A DNA stretch of 49,630 nt. Origin: Streptomyces phaeochromogenes. GTDB taxonomy: Bacteria; Actinomycetota; Actinomycetes; Streptomycetales; Streptomycetaceae. The position numbers and the translations under genes were made by a program. Position 1 is the first letter of the stretch; the number at the start of each line of letters is the position of its first letter. Below are positions 35,406 to 43,732 of the stretch, piece by piece. A model generated the notes under the pieces. The model was given only the letters and a program-made list of their open reading frames with translations. It searched no databases and was not told the DNA's origin. Location of the stretch: positions 1 through 49,630 of the forward strand of contig NZ_LIQZ01000072.1 in NCBI RefSeq assembly GCF_001418655.1, in the 5' to 3' direction.

Positions 35406-35543
35406 GTGAAGCCGGAGATGCAGCGCACCGCAGACCTTCCCGTGAAGGCGCAGACAATTCTTCCCGCAGTGGCCTGCTACGTCGAGCAAGCAGCCATTTG
35501 GCTGGCATGCGTAGTTCTCGGACGCGCGGAGGGCTCGGCGTGA
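35406..35543 (+). CDS. 45-residue small ORF leading the HATPase operon
   Basis: A GTG with AGGGAG six bases upstream opens a 45-codon frame (KPEMQRTADLPVKAQTILPA, then VACYVEQAAIWLACVVLGR). It ends in a GTGA overlap with the HATPase gene, an arrangement that favours real translation. The C-terminal half is mildly hydrophobic. No family was recognised. It could be a small protein or a leader whose translation opens the next ribosome site. Confidence 0.5.
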   Translation: MKPEMQRTADLPVKAQTILPAVACYVEQAAIWLACVVLGRAEGSA

Positions 35544-35998
35544 CACCGACTGCAACTATTGCGCGGCCGGGCATCAGAACCGCCTCTCAACACCGCGCGT
35601 ACACCAGCTTTGACCTGACCTTCGTTCGTGCCAGCGGTTCCACGGTCGGCACCATCGCAGAAACAGACCGCGCTTGGCCACAGCGCATACGCCGCATCAT
35701 CCGGGCAAGGCTGAGGCACTGGGAACGACCGGACCTCACAGATTCCACCGAACTCCTCGCCACCGAGCTGGTCACGAATGCGCTCAAGCACGGACGCGGT
35801 GACGTCAGGGTGCGCATGTACCCCACAGCCGACCGCGTCCGGATCGAGGTGCGAGATGGCTCTCACGACCGTCCCGTGCCGCGCGTCGCAGCTCCTGATG
35901 ATGAGGACGGCCGTGGCCTGTCCCTCGTCATTGCCATCGCCGAGGACTGGGGTGTCAGCCCCGACGGCACGACGACCTGGTGCACCCTCCCCTTTTGA
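35540..35998 (+). CDS. HATPase-domain protein (RsbW-like anti-sigma type)
   Basis: A 152-residue GHKL ATPase with N box LLATELVTNALKHGRGDVRV (Asn binding Mg-ATP), G1-like VRIEVRDGSHD, and GRGLSLVIAIAEDWGV as the G2 region. Streptomyces has dozens of such proteins; most are presumed anti-sigma serine kinases or ATP-binding partners of XRE/DUF397 regulators. The GTG overlaps the small ORF before it. A second, different HATPase gene follows 14 bp downstream. Confidence 0.85.
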   Translation: MTPTATIARPGIRTASQHRAYTSFDLTFVRASGSTVGTIAETDRAWPQRIRRIIRARLRHWERPDLTDSTELLATELVTNALKHGRGDVRVRMYPTADRVRIEVRDGSHDRPVPRVAAPDDEDGRGLSLVIAIAEDWGVSPDGTTTWCTLPF

Positions 35999-36012
35999 GA
36001 AGGACCGACGAC

Positions 36013-36495
36013 ATGGAACTCGCCGTGGCCTCCAGCTTGGATGAATGCTCCGCCGACCCCCCTCTGCTCCGGCCCGAGCGTCCTCAGGAGTGGAGCAGAG
36101 ACTTCTCCATCCAGGCGGAGGCGGTGCGTCTCGCTCGCCTGCACGCCCGTACGCGGTTCACGATGATGAGCTGGTCAGGAGACCAGGAGGACGCCGTCAC
36201 CGTCGTTGCGGAGCTGATGCAGAACGCGGTTGACCACGTCGGTGCGGAGCATTCTGAGGGCGGCCTTGTGCTGAAGCTGGCCGTTGCCGATGACGAGACG
36301 CTGCTGATCGCTGTGACGGACCCGAGCCCCGCGTTCCCCGATTTCCTCACGGCCATCACCGCGCAGAAATGCACAGGCCTTGCGCGAGTCCGTGAGCTCG
36401 GCGGAGAGACCACCTGGCGACGGTCCGAGGACGGGGACAAGAAGACCGTCCAGGTCCTGATCAGGCATCCCTCTCCGGCTGCCGACTCCCACTGA
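36013..36495 (+). CDS. second HATPase-domain protein
   Basis: A 160-residue protein with AAGGA eight bases before the ATG. It carries EDAVTVVAELMQNAVDHVGA (N box), LLIAVTDPSPAFPDF (G1) and TGLARVRELGGETTWRR (G2). Its similarity to the preceding HATPase is limited to these motifs, so the pair is not a recent duplication. Two adjacent HATPases could work as a heterodimer or serve separate partners. It is likely in one transcript with the 45-codon ORF. Confidence 0.8.
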   Translation: MELAVASSLDECSADPPLLRPERPQEWSRDFSIQAEAVRLARLHARTRFTMMSWSGDQEDAVTVVAELMQNAVDHVGAEHSEGGLVLKLAVADDETLLIAVTDPSPAFPDFLTAITAQKCTGLARVRELGGETTWRRSEDGDKKTVQVLIRHPSPAADSH

Positions 36496-36589
36496 CCGAC
36501 CGCCGGGCCGCGGCTGTCAGCCGAGCCTCCCCGGGATCGCCCCCCGCGGCCGCGGTCTTCACCCCACCTGCTTTGAGGACTCCACCCTC

Positions 36590-36670
36590 ATGTCCCTCTT
36601 ACGCACGCCAGGCAAGTCGACCGTGCCCGTCGCGATCCGCGGACTGCGGAGGCACCTCCGTGCCCAGTAA
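36590..36670 (+). CDS. possible 26-residue leader ORF
   Basis: ATG at 36590 with GAGGA upstream opens a 26-codon basic peptide (MSLLRTPGKSTVPVAIRGLR, then RHLRAQ). It contains the GGAGG ribosome site of the next gene and overlaps its GTG by 11 bp. This suggests a translated leader coupled to the next gene rather than a product of its own. Coding status is uncertain. Confidence 0.35.
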   Translation: MSLLRTPGKSTVPVAIRGLRRHLRAQ

Positions 36671-37655
36671 TGGCATGCCCCTGATCGACCACCCCGCCGG
36701 CCGCGATGCCGCGCTGTATCCCGTCTTCGAGGATCTCAAGATGGGCCGCTACCGGCGCGTGAAGGAACTACTTGCCGAGACAGGCCACAACTGGCAACTA
36801 CGCACCTTCCGCAGCCAGGTCATTGCCCTGTACGCCGCGCACACCCGGGCCATCGACTACTGGCACCAGGAAGAACCCACCAACCCTGACGCTCTGATGA
36901 TGTGGGCCCGCGTGCTCACCCAGCGCATGTTCCATCTCCGGCACCCCGCGAACAACCCCGCAGTGATCAACGCGGCCAATCACGCCCGCCGCGCCTGCCA
37001 CGCCGCCATACAAGCCTGTCAGCAGTGCCCAGTGGCATGGATATGTCTGCTGGCACTGGCCCAGTTCGACGCCGACCCGAGGTACAAACAGGACGCCGAT
37101 CACTGGTCGCCCTCGCAGACCGTCGATGCCCTGCCGGACGGGCCTTGGCCCCTGTTCTGGGCGGTGCGCCAGCGGGATCCGGAGAACCGCGAGGGCTACC
37201 AGCGCATGCTCCAGTTCTTCTACGCCTGCGGCGGCGGAGCGCACGCCTTCGCCCAGTGGACGGCGATGCGGGCAGGAGAGTGCTCGATCCTGCACATGCC
37301 ACCGCTGTACGCCTACGCCGAGGACTACCGGCGCCGGCGCAACAGCCACCAGACCAGCGACTTCATGTACTGGAACAACCATCAGATACGGCACTACGTA
37401 GAACGCGCGAGAGACGGCTGGTTCACGTACCTCGACGCCGACACGCGCAGCTCACCGGCGCTCTCCATCGACCTCAACCTGCTGGCATACGCGCTCACCG
37501 TAACCGGAATGGAAGGCGCCGGCCCCGTCTTCCAGGCCATCGGCCCCTACGCCACCGCGATGCCGTGGCAGAGCATCGCTCCCCGGTCCAACTGGGCCGA
37601 GGACTTCCATCAAGCCCGTGCCTACGCCCTGGACCAGCAGCCAGCCAGCCGCTGA
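36660..37655 (+). CDS. alpha-helical protein of unknown function
   Basis: A 331-residue protein; the GTG has GGAGG seven bases upstream. It is helical throughout with a TPR-like periodicity (LKMGRYRRVKELLAETGHNW; LYAAHTRAIDYWHQEEPTNP; YQRMLQFFYACGGGAHAFAQ) and is rich in Trp, Tyr and His. I do not recognise the family, though its style matches cytosolic Streptomyces proteins found with regulator cassettes. It lies 67 bp before the permease gene and probably belongs to the same unit. Confidence 0.65.
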   Translation: MPSNGMPLIDHPAGRDAALYPVFEDLKMGRYRRVKELLAETGHNWQLRTFRSQVIALYAAHTRAIDYWHQEEPTNPDALMMWARVLTQRMFHLRHPANNPAVINAANHARRACHAAIQACQQCPVAWICLLALAQFDADPRYKQDADHWSPSQTVDALPDGPWPLFWAVRQRDPENREGYQRMLQFFYACGGGAHAFAQWTAMRAGECSILHMPPLYAYAEDYRRRRNSHQTSDFMYWNNHQIRHYVERARDGWFTYLDADTRSSPALSIDLNLLAYALTVTGMEGAGPVFQAIGPYATAMPWQSIAPRSNWAEDFHQARAYALDQQPASR

Positions 37656-37721
37656 ACAGGCCTGGCAAGCCCTGCCATCCCTGCTCGCACCTTCCCTACG
37701 ACACTACGAGGACACACTCCT

Positions 37722-39230
37722 TTGTCTCGAAGAAGAACAGTCGCCCTGCCCGACGATGACGCCGTGCTGATCGCGGAAGGCATCACACCTGCGCTGGCCC
37801 GCAAGATGGGCGGGTTCGGGAACTACGCCATTTCCTTCTCCGTCATCTGCGTCCTGGCCGGCGGCATGACGCTCTTCGGATTCGGCCTGCACAACGGCGG
37901 TCCGGCCGTGATGGTGTGGGGCTGGGTCGGCATCTTCGCCATGACCCTGGTCCTGGGCGCCTGCCTGGGAGAGGTGACGTCGGTGTACCCGACCTCCGGC
38001 GCCCTCTACCACATGGCCGACCGTCTCGGCGGCCCCGGCTGGGCGTGGCTGACGGGCTGGCTCAACCTGCTCGGGCTGGTTGGCGCCATCGCCGGCATCG
38101 ACTACGGCGCGGCGGCCTTCATCGGGGCGTTCGCCAGCCTGCAGTGGGGTTTTGAGCCCACGCCCGAGAACACCATGGCGATCTTCGTGTGTGTCCTGTT
38201 CCTGCACGGCCTGCTCAACAGTTTCGGGGTGGGCCTGGTCGACGTGCTGAGCAAGATATCCGTGTGGTGGCAGTTCAGCGGCGTCACCCTCATCGTCGGC
38301 ACGCTCCTCCTGGCCCCCGGCGAACGCCAGTCCCCCACCTTCGTCTTCACCGAGTACTACAACGACTCGGGCATCAGCAACCCCTTGTACGGGGCCGGAG
38401 TCGGGTGCCTCATGGCGGCCTACACATTCTGCGGCTACGACGCCTCCGCCCACATGTCCGAGGAGACCACCCGGGCACAGAAAACGGCACCTTGGGGCAT
38501 GGTCCACGCCATCCTCTGGTCGGGCATCGCCGGCTTCGTGCTGATCGTCGGAATGCTGTTCGCCATGGAGAGCTACACCGGCACGCTGGACACGGCCACG
38601 GGTGTGCCGCCCGCGCAGATCTTCATCGACGTCCTGGGCACAGGCGTGGCCAAGGCCCTCCTGTTGGTGGTCATCGTGGCTCAGTTCCTGTGCGGCAATG
38701 CCGAGACTGCGGCCGCGAGTCGCATGGTCTATGCCTTCTCCCGCAACCGGGCGCTGCCGGGCTGGAGGACGTGGAGCCGGGTCAGCGCCCATACCGAGAA
38801 CCCCACGCCCGCGGTGTGGCTGTCCGTGGGGATCGCCCTGGTTCTGGCGCTGCCGAGCCTGTACTCGCCCGCCGCGTACGCCGCGGTCACCGCGGTCAAC
38901 GTCCTGGGCATCACGCCCGCCTACGCGATCCCGGTCTTCCTGCGTCTGCGCGCCGGCGACACGTTCCAGCAAGGCCCCTGGAACCTGGGCCGGTTCAGCA
39001 AGCCCCTGGGCTGGATCGCCGTCACCTACGTGGCCGTGCTCACCGTCTTCTTCTGCCTGCCCCAGGCCTACCCGATGCAGGTCGACAACTTCAACTACGC
39101 GCCCGTCACCTTGGCCGTGGTGCTCCTCTTCGCGTGGATCTCGTGGATCACCACAGGCAGAAAAAGCTACGACATGCCCACGCCGACCCGCACCGCTGAA
39201 GAGGCTGCGATCGCTGGAGGCATGGTCTGA
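37722..39230 (+). CDS. APC-family amino acid/amine permease
   Basis: A 502-residue membrane protein with about 12 helices, TTG start and GAGGA upstream. The APC signature is clear: FGNYAISFSVICVLAGGMTL, then YPTSGALYHMADRLGGPGWA, LTGWLNLLGLVGAIAGIDYG, AAYTFCGYDASAHMSEETTR and RMVYAFSRNRALPGW. Members carry amino acids, GABA, choline-like amines or polyamines in symport with protons. The stop overlaps the start of a glutamine-synthetase-like gene by one base. The permease therefore most likely imports an amine or amino acid that the ligase glutamylates. Confidence 0.9.
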   Translation: MSRRRTVALPDDDAVLIAEGITPALARKMGGFGNYAISFSVICVLAGGMTLFGFGLHNGGPAVMVWGWVGIFAMTLVLGACLGEVTSVYPTSGALYHMADRLGGPGWAWLTGWLNLLGLVGAIAGIDYGAAAFIGAFASLQWGFEPTPENTMAIFVCVLFLHGLLNSFGVGLVDVLSKISVWWQFSGVTLIVGTLLLAPGERQSPTFVFTEYYNDSGISNPLYGAGVGCLMAAYTFCGYDASAHMSEETTRAQKTAPWGMVHAILWSGIAGFVLIVGMLFAMESYTGTLDTATGVPPAQIFIDVLGTGVAKALLLVVIVAQFLCGNAETAAASRMVYAFSRNRALPGWRTWSRVSAHTENPTPAVWLSVGIALVLALPSLYSPAAYAAVTAVNVLGITPAYAIPVFLRLRAGDTFQQGPWNLGRFSKPLGWIAVTYVAVLTVFFCLPQAYPMQVDNFNYAPVTLAVVLLFAWISWITTGRKSYDMPTPTRTAEEAAIAGGMV

Positions 39231-40618
39231 TGAACGCCGTCGACTCAACGCCGCGCGCCGGACACCTGACCTTCGAGGAGTTCAAGACTGCGGTGAACAG
39301 CGGTGACATCACCACGGTGCTGCTCGCCGTCCCCAACATGCTCGGTCAGCTGAAGGGCAAGCGCCTCGACGCCTCCGGCTTCCTGAAGACGATCGAGGAC
39401 GGGTCGGAGGGTGGGGCGGAGGTGTGCGCATACGTCCTGGCCACCGACGTCGACATGGAGCCGCTCGACGGCTTCGAACTGACCGGCTGGGAGGCGGGGT
39501 TCGGGGACTTCGGCGTCGTCCCCGACCTGGCCACCATCCGCCGCCTGCCGTACATGCCGGGCACGGTCCTCGTCCACGCCGACGCCCTCCACCACAGCGG
39601 TCTTCCGATCGACGTCGCGCCCCGCACCATGCTGCGCACCCAGATCGACCGCCTCACGAAACTCGGCCTGGACGTGAAGGTCGGTCTGGAGAGCGAGTTC
39701 ATGCTCTACCAGGGCACCGCGCAGCAGGCACACGCGGCCGGATACCGCGCTCTGGAGCCGGTGGCGCCGCACAACCTCGACTACGCCCTCGACCATCCCG
39801 TGGCGCTGACGGACTTCCTCGACGACCTGGAGGAGGCCCTGCGCGACACCAGCACCCCGGTCGAGGCCGTCAAGACCGAGGGCGCTGCCGGCCAGGTCGA
39901 GGTCACGTTCCCCTACGGCGAGGCGCTGGCAGCCTGCGACGCGTACACCGTGTACCAGCACGCCGTGCGGCACCTGGCAGAGCGTCACGCGATGGTGCCC
40001 ACGTTCATGGCCGCCCCGCAGACCGGGGTGGGCAGCGGTCTGCACCTGCACCTGTCCCTGTGGCGCGAGGGCCGCAACGCCTTCGCCGTCCCGCACGAGG
40101 GGGATCTGCCCGACACGATGCGGCAGGCCATTGCCGGGCTGATCGCCGGCCTGCCACACCTGGCCCCGCTGTACGCGCCCCACATCAACTCCTACAAACG
40201 GTTCGTGGCACGCTCGTTCGCCCCCACCCATTTCACCTGGGGCCGCGACAACCGCGGTTGCGCCATCCGCATCACCGGCCACGGCGACGGGGCACACCTG
40301 GAGATCCGTCTCGCCGGCGCCGACGCCAACCCCTACCTCGCGCTCGCCGCAGCCCTCGCCTCCATCCACCACGGCCTCACAGAGCGGCCCGACTTCCCTC
40401 CCGAGACCACCGGTGATGCGTACCAGACGGATGATGGCCTGCCCGTACCAGCCGACCTCACCGAAGCCCTCGCCGACTTCCGCTCAAGCAAGACCGCGCT
40501 GGACGCTTTCGGGCCGGCCGTGGTGCGCCACTACGCCTACGCGGCCCGGCACGAGATCCGATGGCACCGCCATCGCGTCACGGATACCGAACTGGAACGG
40601 GGGTTCCTCCGTGCCTGA
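39230..40618 (+). CDS. glutamine-synthetase-like gamma-glutamyl-amine ligase
   Basis: A 462-residue protein of the type I GS fold with GLESEFMLY (metal ligands), GQVEVTFPYGEAL, GVGSGLHLHLSLW (metal-binding His), NSYKRFVARSFAPTHFTWG and the ARLEIR-type ending HLEIRLAGADANPYLALAAA. Compared with true GlnA it has the altered substrate region of the Streptomyces GlnA3/GlnA4 group, which glutamylate polyamines or ethanolamine. Coupling to an APC permease supports amine assimilation or detoxification. Which amine cannot be read from the sequence. Its 3' end contains the ribosome site of the next gene and overlaps it by 8 bp. Confidence 0.85.
   Translation: MNAVDSTPRAGHLTFEEFKTAVNSGDITTVLLAVPNMLGQLKGKRLDASGFLKTIEDGSEGGAEVCAYVLATDVDMEPLDGFELTGWEAGFGDFGVVPDLATIRRLPYMPGTVLVHADALHHSGLPIDVAPRTMLRTQIDRLTKLGLDVKVGLESEFMLYQGTAQQAHAAGYRALEPVAPHNLDYALDHPVALTDFLDDLEEALRDTSTPVEAVKTEGAAGQVEVTFPYGEALAACDAYTVYQHAVRHLAERHAMVPTFMAAPQTGVGSGLHLHLSLWREGRNAFAVPHEGDLPDTMRQAIAGLIAGLPHLAPLYAPHINSYKRFVARSFAPTHFTWGRDNRGCAIRITGHGDGAHLEIRLAGADANPYLALAAALASIHHGLTERPDFPPETTGDAYQTDDGLPVPADLTEALADFRSSKTALDAFGPAVVRHYAYAARHEIRWHRHRVTDTELERGFLRA
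40596..40618 (+). repeat. repeated translation-coupling junction, copy 1
   Basis: GAACGGGGGTTCCTCC followed by GTGCCTGA. The ribosome site CGGGGG lies in the last codons of the ligase gene, and start and stop overlap in an 8-base box. The same arrangement recurs at 41842-41864 and 42422-42444. Confidence 0.65.
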
Positions 40619-41864
40619 ACCCCCATCGTATCGCCGCCTCATGACCCCCGAACTGATCACAAAGATCATCAAGGGGCGAGTTGCCGATGGCACGTACGGC
40701 CGCGGGACGGTGTTGCCCGCGGAGAAGACTCTGGCCGCCGAATTCGGCGTGTCCCACTGGACCCTTCGCCAGGCGCTCCAACCTCTCAAGGACACGGGGG
40801 TCGTGCAAGCCATCAGCGGCAGGGGAAACCTCGTCCCCGACCCGCAGGCCGCGCAATCAGCCGCCCGCCAAGTTCAGGGGATCATAAAGATCATCCGGGA
40901 ACGGCTGGCCGATGGCACATACGCCGTGGGGACATGGCTGCCAGGGACGAGCGTCCTTGCTGCCGAGTTCGATGTGAGCCCCAACACGGTTCAAGCGGCC
41001 CTTAGACCGCTGAAGCAGGAGAAACTCCTCGCCGCCCTCAACCCTCAGGGAACGTACGTCATCGACCCGCAACACCCCTGCGCGCCCCCGCCCGACACGC
41101 GATCACACCACGTGGCCATCGAGAAGGTCATCCGGGAGCGACTACGCAACGGCACCTACCCACCCGGCAGCCGACTGCCCACCTATGCCGAGTTGGCATC
41201 CGAGTTCGGCGCGGGCCACACCACGATCTCTAACGCCCTCCAACTGCTCAGGAAGGAAGGGCTCGTCAGCGAACGTCAGCGCAGCAAAAGGGTCTACGCA
41301 GTCCGCTCGGCTTCCGAGCACCCCGGAGCCGACAGGAACGTCACCGGGGAGGAGATCGAGCAGATCGCCCGTTCGCGGCTCAGCAACGGCACGTATGCCG
41401 TCGGGACGTGGCTGCCGTCAGCGACGACCCTTGCCGCCGAGTTCGGGGTGGTGCACGCCACCATCCGCGAGGCCCTGGCACCACTGAAGGGGGAGAAGCT
41501 CCTGGCCTCGCTCGAAACGCTGGGGACGTACGTCGTCGACCCGCAACAGCCCGGGGTTCCGCCGCCCGGCAGGACGTCGCGCACCGTGGCGTACGTCGGG
41601 AAGGTACTCCGGGAGCGGCTGCGTGATGGCACCTATCCGCCCGGCAGCCGACTGCCCACCAATGTGGAACTGGCCACCGAGTTCGATGTGGGGGTCAACA
41701 CGATTTCGAGGGCAATCAACCGGTTCAGGGGCGAGGGGCTCGTCTTCAGCGGGCTGCATTTCAGGGTCTACGCAGCCAGGCCGCTTTCCGAGTCCCCTGG
41801 CCTCGCAAGCAACGCCACCCGCGTCCTGGACGGGGACCTGAAACGGGGGTTCGACCATGCGTGA
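40611..41864 (+). CDS. protein of five tandem GntR-type winged helices
   Basis: A 417-residue protein made of five successive GntR DNA-binding domains and no effector domain. Copies lie at ~13-80, 88-152, 166-230, 248-312 and 327-392. Each has the pattern I-x-x-R-L-x-(D/N)GTY-x-x-G-(T/S)-x-LP, a LA-x-EF helix-turn-helix and a wing. Copies 2 and 4 resemble each other (DGTYAVGTWLP), as do 3 and 5 (NGTYPPGSRLP), so a two-domain unit was duplicated. Ordinary GntR regulators have one such domain plus a ligand domain and bind as dimers. It overlaps the ligase gene and the next GntR gene by 8 bp each. It may be a multivalent DNA binder that controls the permease/ligase genes. Confidence 0.85.
   Translation: MPEPPSYRRLMTPELITKIIKGRVADGTYGRGTVLPAEKTLAAEFGVSHWTLRQALQPLKDTGVVQAISGRGNLVPDPQAAQSAARQVQGIIKIIRERLADGTYAVGTWLPGTSVLAAEFDVSPNTVQAALRPLKQEKLLAALNPQGTYVIDPQHPCAPPPDTRSHHVAIEKVIRERLRNGTYPPGSRLPTYAELASEFGAGHTTISNALQLLRKEGLVSERQRSKRVYAVRSASEHPGADRNVTGEEIEQIARSRLSNGTYAVGTWLPSATTLAAEFGVVHATIREALAPLKGEKLLASLETLGTYVVDPQQPGVPPPGRTSRTVAYVGKVLRERLRDGTYPPGSRLPTNVELATEFDVGVNTISRAINRFRGEGLVFSGLHFRVYAARPLSESPGLASNATRVLDGDLKRGFDHA
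41842..41864 (+). repeat. repeated translation-coupling junction, copy 2
   Basis: AACGGGGGTTCGACC followed by ATGCGTGA, linking the five-domain and two-domain GntR genes. CGGGGGTT and the 8-base start/stop overlap match copies 1 and 3. Confidence 0.65.
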
Positions 41865-42444
41865 CGACGTCAACTACGTGCCCCGCAGGTTGCGGGTCCA
41901 TCCCAGCACGAAGTTCGCCGACACCCTGCGCAAAGAGATCACCGATGGCACCTGGGCCCCCGGCACAGTCCGTCGATCCGGTGAAATGGCACGGCGCTTC
42001 GGGACCACCCCGCACGTGATCAGCAAGACCCTTCAGCAGCTCCGGAACGAAGGACTCGTCGCCACACGAGCCGGCGGCGGAGGCGGTGTCACCCCGTGCG
42101 GCACCACGCCCTCGAAATGGCAGGAGCGCGCACGCCGCGACGACATCGCAGACACCATCCACAAACGGATCAGTGACGGCACCTACCCCGTCGGTGAACT
42201 CCTCCCCAGCATCACCGCCTTGAGCAAGGAGTTCGGCGTCGCAAGATCCACCATCTCGCTGGCCCTCAAGCCGCTCAAGGACGGGAGCATCCTCACGAAC
42301 GCCGGCCCGACCGCCCACTACGGCACTGTGGTCGCCAAGCGCACTGCCTCCGACGCCTGTCCCCATCCTGATGCAGGTCACGCGGACACGGATTGCGGCC
42401 AAGTCCCTGACGCCGGCCGCGAGCGGGGGTTGTTCCATGCCTGA
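41857..42444 (+). CDS. protein of two tandem GntR-type winged helices
   Basis: A 195-residue protein with two GntR-type domains: ~18-85 (DTLRKEITDGTWAPGTVRRS, ARRFGTTPHVISKTL) and ~92-160 (DTIHKRISDGTYPVGELLPS, LSKEFGVARSTISLAL). A short His/Asp-rich tail ends in a sequence like the end of the previous gene. The first domain lacks the usual LP after the GT box. It overlaps the five-domain gene upstream and the CPBP gene downstream by 8 bp each. With its neighbour it gives seven winged helices in tandem. Confidence 0.85.
   Translation: MRDDVNYVPRRLRVHPSTKFADTLRKEITDGTWAPGTVRRSGEMARRFGTTPHVISKTLQQLRNEGLVATRAGGGGGVTPCGTTPSKWQERARRDDIADTIHKRISDGTYPVGELLPSITALSKEFGVARSTISLALKPLKDGSILTNAGPTAHYGTVVAKRTASDACPHPDAGHADTDCGQVPDAGRERGLFHA
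42422..42444 (+). repeat. repeated translation-coupling junction, copy 3
   Basis: AGCGGGGGTTGTTCC followed by ATGCCTGA, linking the two-domain GntR gene to the CPBP gene. It has the same spacing as copies 1 and 2. Confidence 0.65.
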
Positions 42445-43561
42445 CAACGCAGCACCCGCCCGACGTGCTGACCTGGCGGATCTGGCCCATGAAGAGCAGG
42501 ATGCGGGGGCCACCGGCGCTCACACCACCGACTCCACAAGCCAGTCCCCGATTACCGGCCGACCGCCCGTGTCCTGGAGCGCGGCACGCGCGTACGTACT
42601 GGCACTCACGCTGTTCGCTCTCGCGGGCGGTCCTCATCTGGTCGGCGCCGTCGTGGCTGTCGTGCAGCAGTCCGGCGCAGAGGTCCCCGTCGAGGTTCTC
42701 CGCGTTGAAGAGATCGGCCGGCTGGTCGGCCTCGCAGGGGCCGCGGTCTGGCTGCTGGGGCTGATCCTCACACGCCCTCGCCCGCACGGCGTGGACCGGC
42801 CGTTGCGGCAGCTGACGGTGCTGGTGGGGGCGCTCGCCGTGATCGTGGCGGACGAGGCCGGAGAGTTCACCGCTGACCGTGCCTCCACGCAGATCGCCGG
42901 GCATCTCGCCGAGCTGGTGGTCTGGGTCTGGCTATGTGTCGAGGTGACCGCCCGCTGCGGAATCACCCTCCAACGGCTGAATCTGGCTCGCCCGGTGCGG
43001 CTGTTCCGCAAGCGCACCAAGGCCGAGCGGGCGCAGGGGGAGCTGGTCTTCTATGCCCACGCGGCAGCGATCTGCGCGTCGGTGTTCCTCATGGGGGTGC
43101 TGGCGCGGCTGCCTGGCCCTGTCCTCAACGGCGATCAGGCGACCGCGGCCGGGGTCCCCGACCTCGGACCGCACCTGGCCCACGCACTGTGGTCCGCGAC
43201 CGTGGAGGAAGTGCTGGCGACGGCGGTGGTCGTGGCCGTGCTGACGGCCGCACGCCGGCCCTTGTGGGAGGTCCTGCTCGTCACAGCATTGATGCGTGCC
43301 CTCCCCCACCTCTACCTGGGCCTATGGCCGACAGTGGCCGTACTGCCGTTGGGCATCACGGCCGGGTGGCTGTATCACCGCTACCGCCGGGTGATCCCGC
43401 TCATCCTGGCCCACGCCACCTACAACGTCGTCAACATCCTGTTCGGGATGCCGCCGCTCCTAGGTGTATGCATGATCATGCTCGCCGGGGCCGGATGGTC
43501 CTGGCTGGAGACCCGCACAGTCCCGCCCCGTAGCAGATCACGCCCCGATCCCCGCGGCTGA
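42437..43561 (+). CDS. CPBP-family intramembrane metalloprotease
   Basis: A 374-residue membrane protein with about eight helices after a ~45-residue soluble start. The CPBP/Abi motifs are near the C terminus: ATVEEVLATAVV (motif 1, EE pair at ~256), LMRALPHLYLGLWP (motif 2 His, ~288) and LILAHATYNVVN (motif 3 His, ~325). The Arg that often follows EExxx is replaced by Thr. Members cleave substrates within the membrane (Rce1-like) or confer bacteriocin immunity. It is coupled to the GntR genes; a role in processing a signal or an exported product is possible but unsupported. Confidence 0.8.
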   Translation: MPDNAAPARRADLADLAHEEQDAGATGAHTTDSTSQSPITGRPPVSWSAARAYVLALTLFALAGGPHLVGAVVAVVQQSGAEVPVEVLRVEEIGRLVGLAGAAVWLLGLILTRPRPHGVDRPLRQLTVLVGALAVIVADEAGEFTADRASTQIAGHLAELVVWVWLCVEVTARCGITLQRLNLARPVRLFRKRTKAERAQGELVFYAHAAAICASVFLMGVLARLPGPVLNGDQATAAGVPDLGPHLAHALWSATVEEVLATAVVVAVLTAARRPLWEVLLVTALMRALPHLYLGLWPTVAVLPLGITAGWLYHRYRRVIPLILAHATYNVVNILFGMPPLLGVCMIMLAGAGWSWLETRTVPPRSRSRPDPRG

Positions 43562-43732
43562 CAGCGACCCCGGCCCCCTCTTCCGTTCCTGACGGTGGCG
43601 AGCGAAGAGAGGGAACTGTAGCCAGGCCCCCCCAAGGGGAGCCCGGCATGACCACCAACGGAGGGCTATGCCGACGCGGATCCCCGCACCGGGCCCCGGC
43701 CCCTCACACTCTCGCGTGGAAGGCGGACTTCC

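Noticed and set aside
37704..39248. 514-codon minus-strand open frame
   Set aside because: It is antisense to the APC permease, which has clear membrane helices and family motifs.
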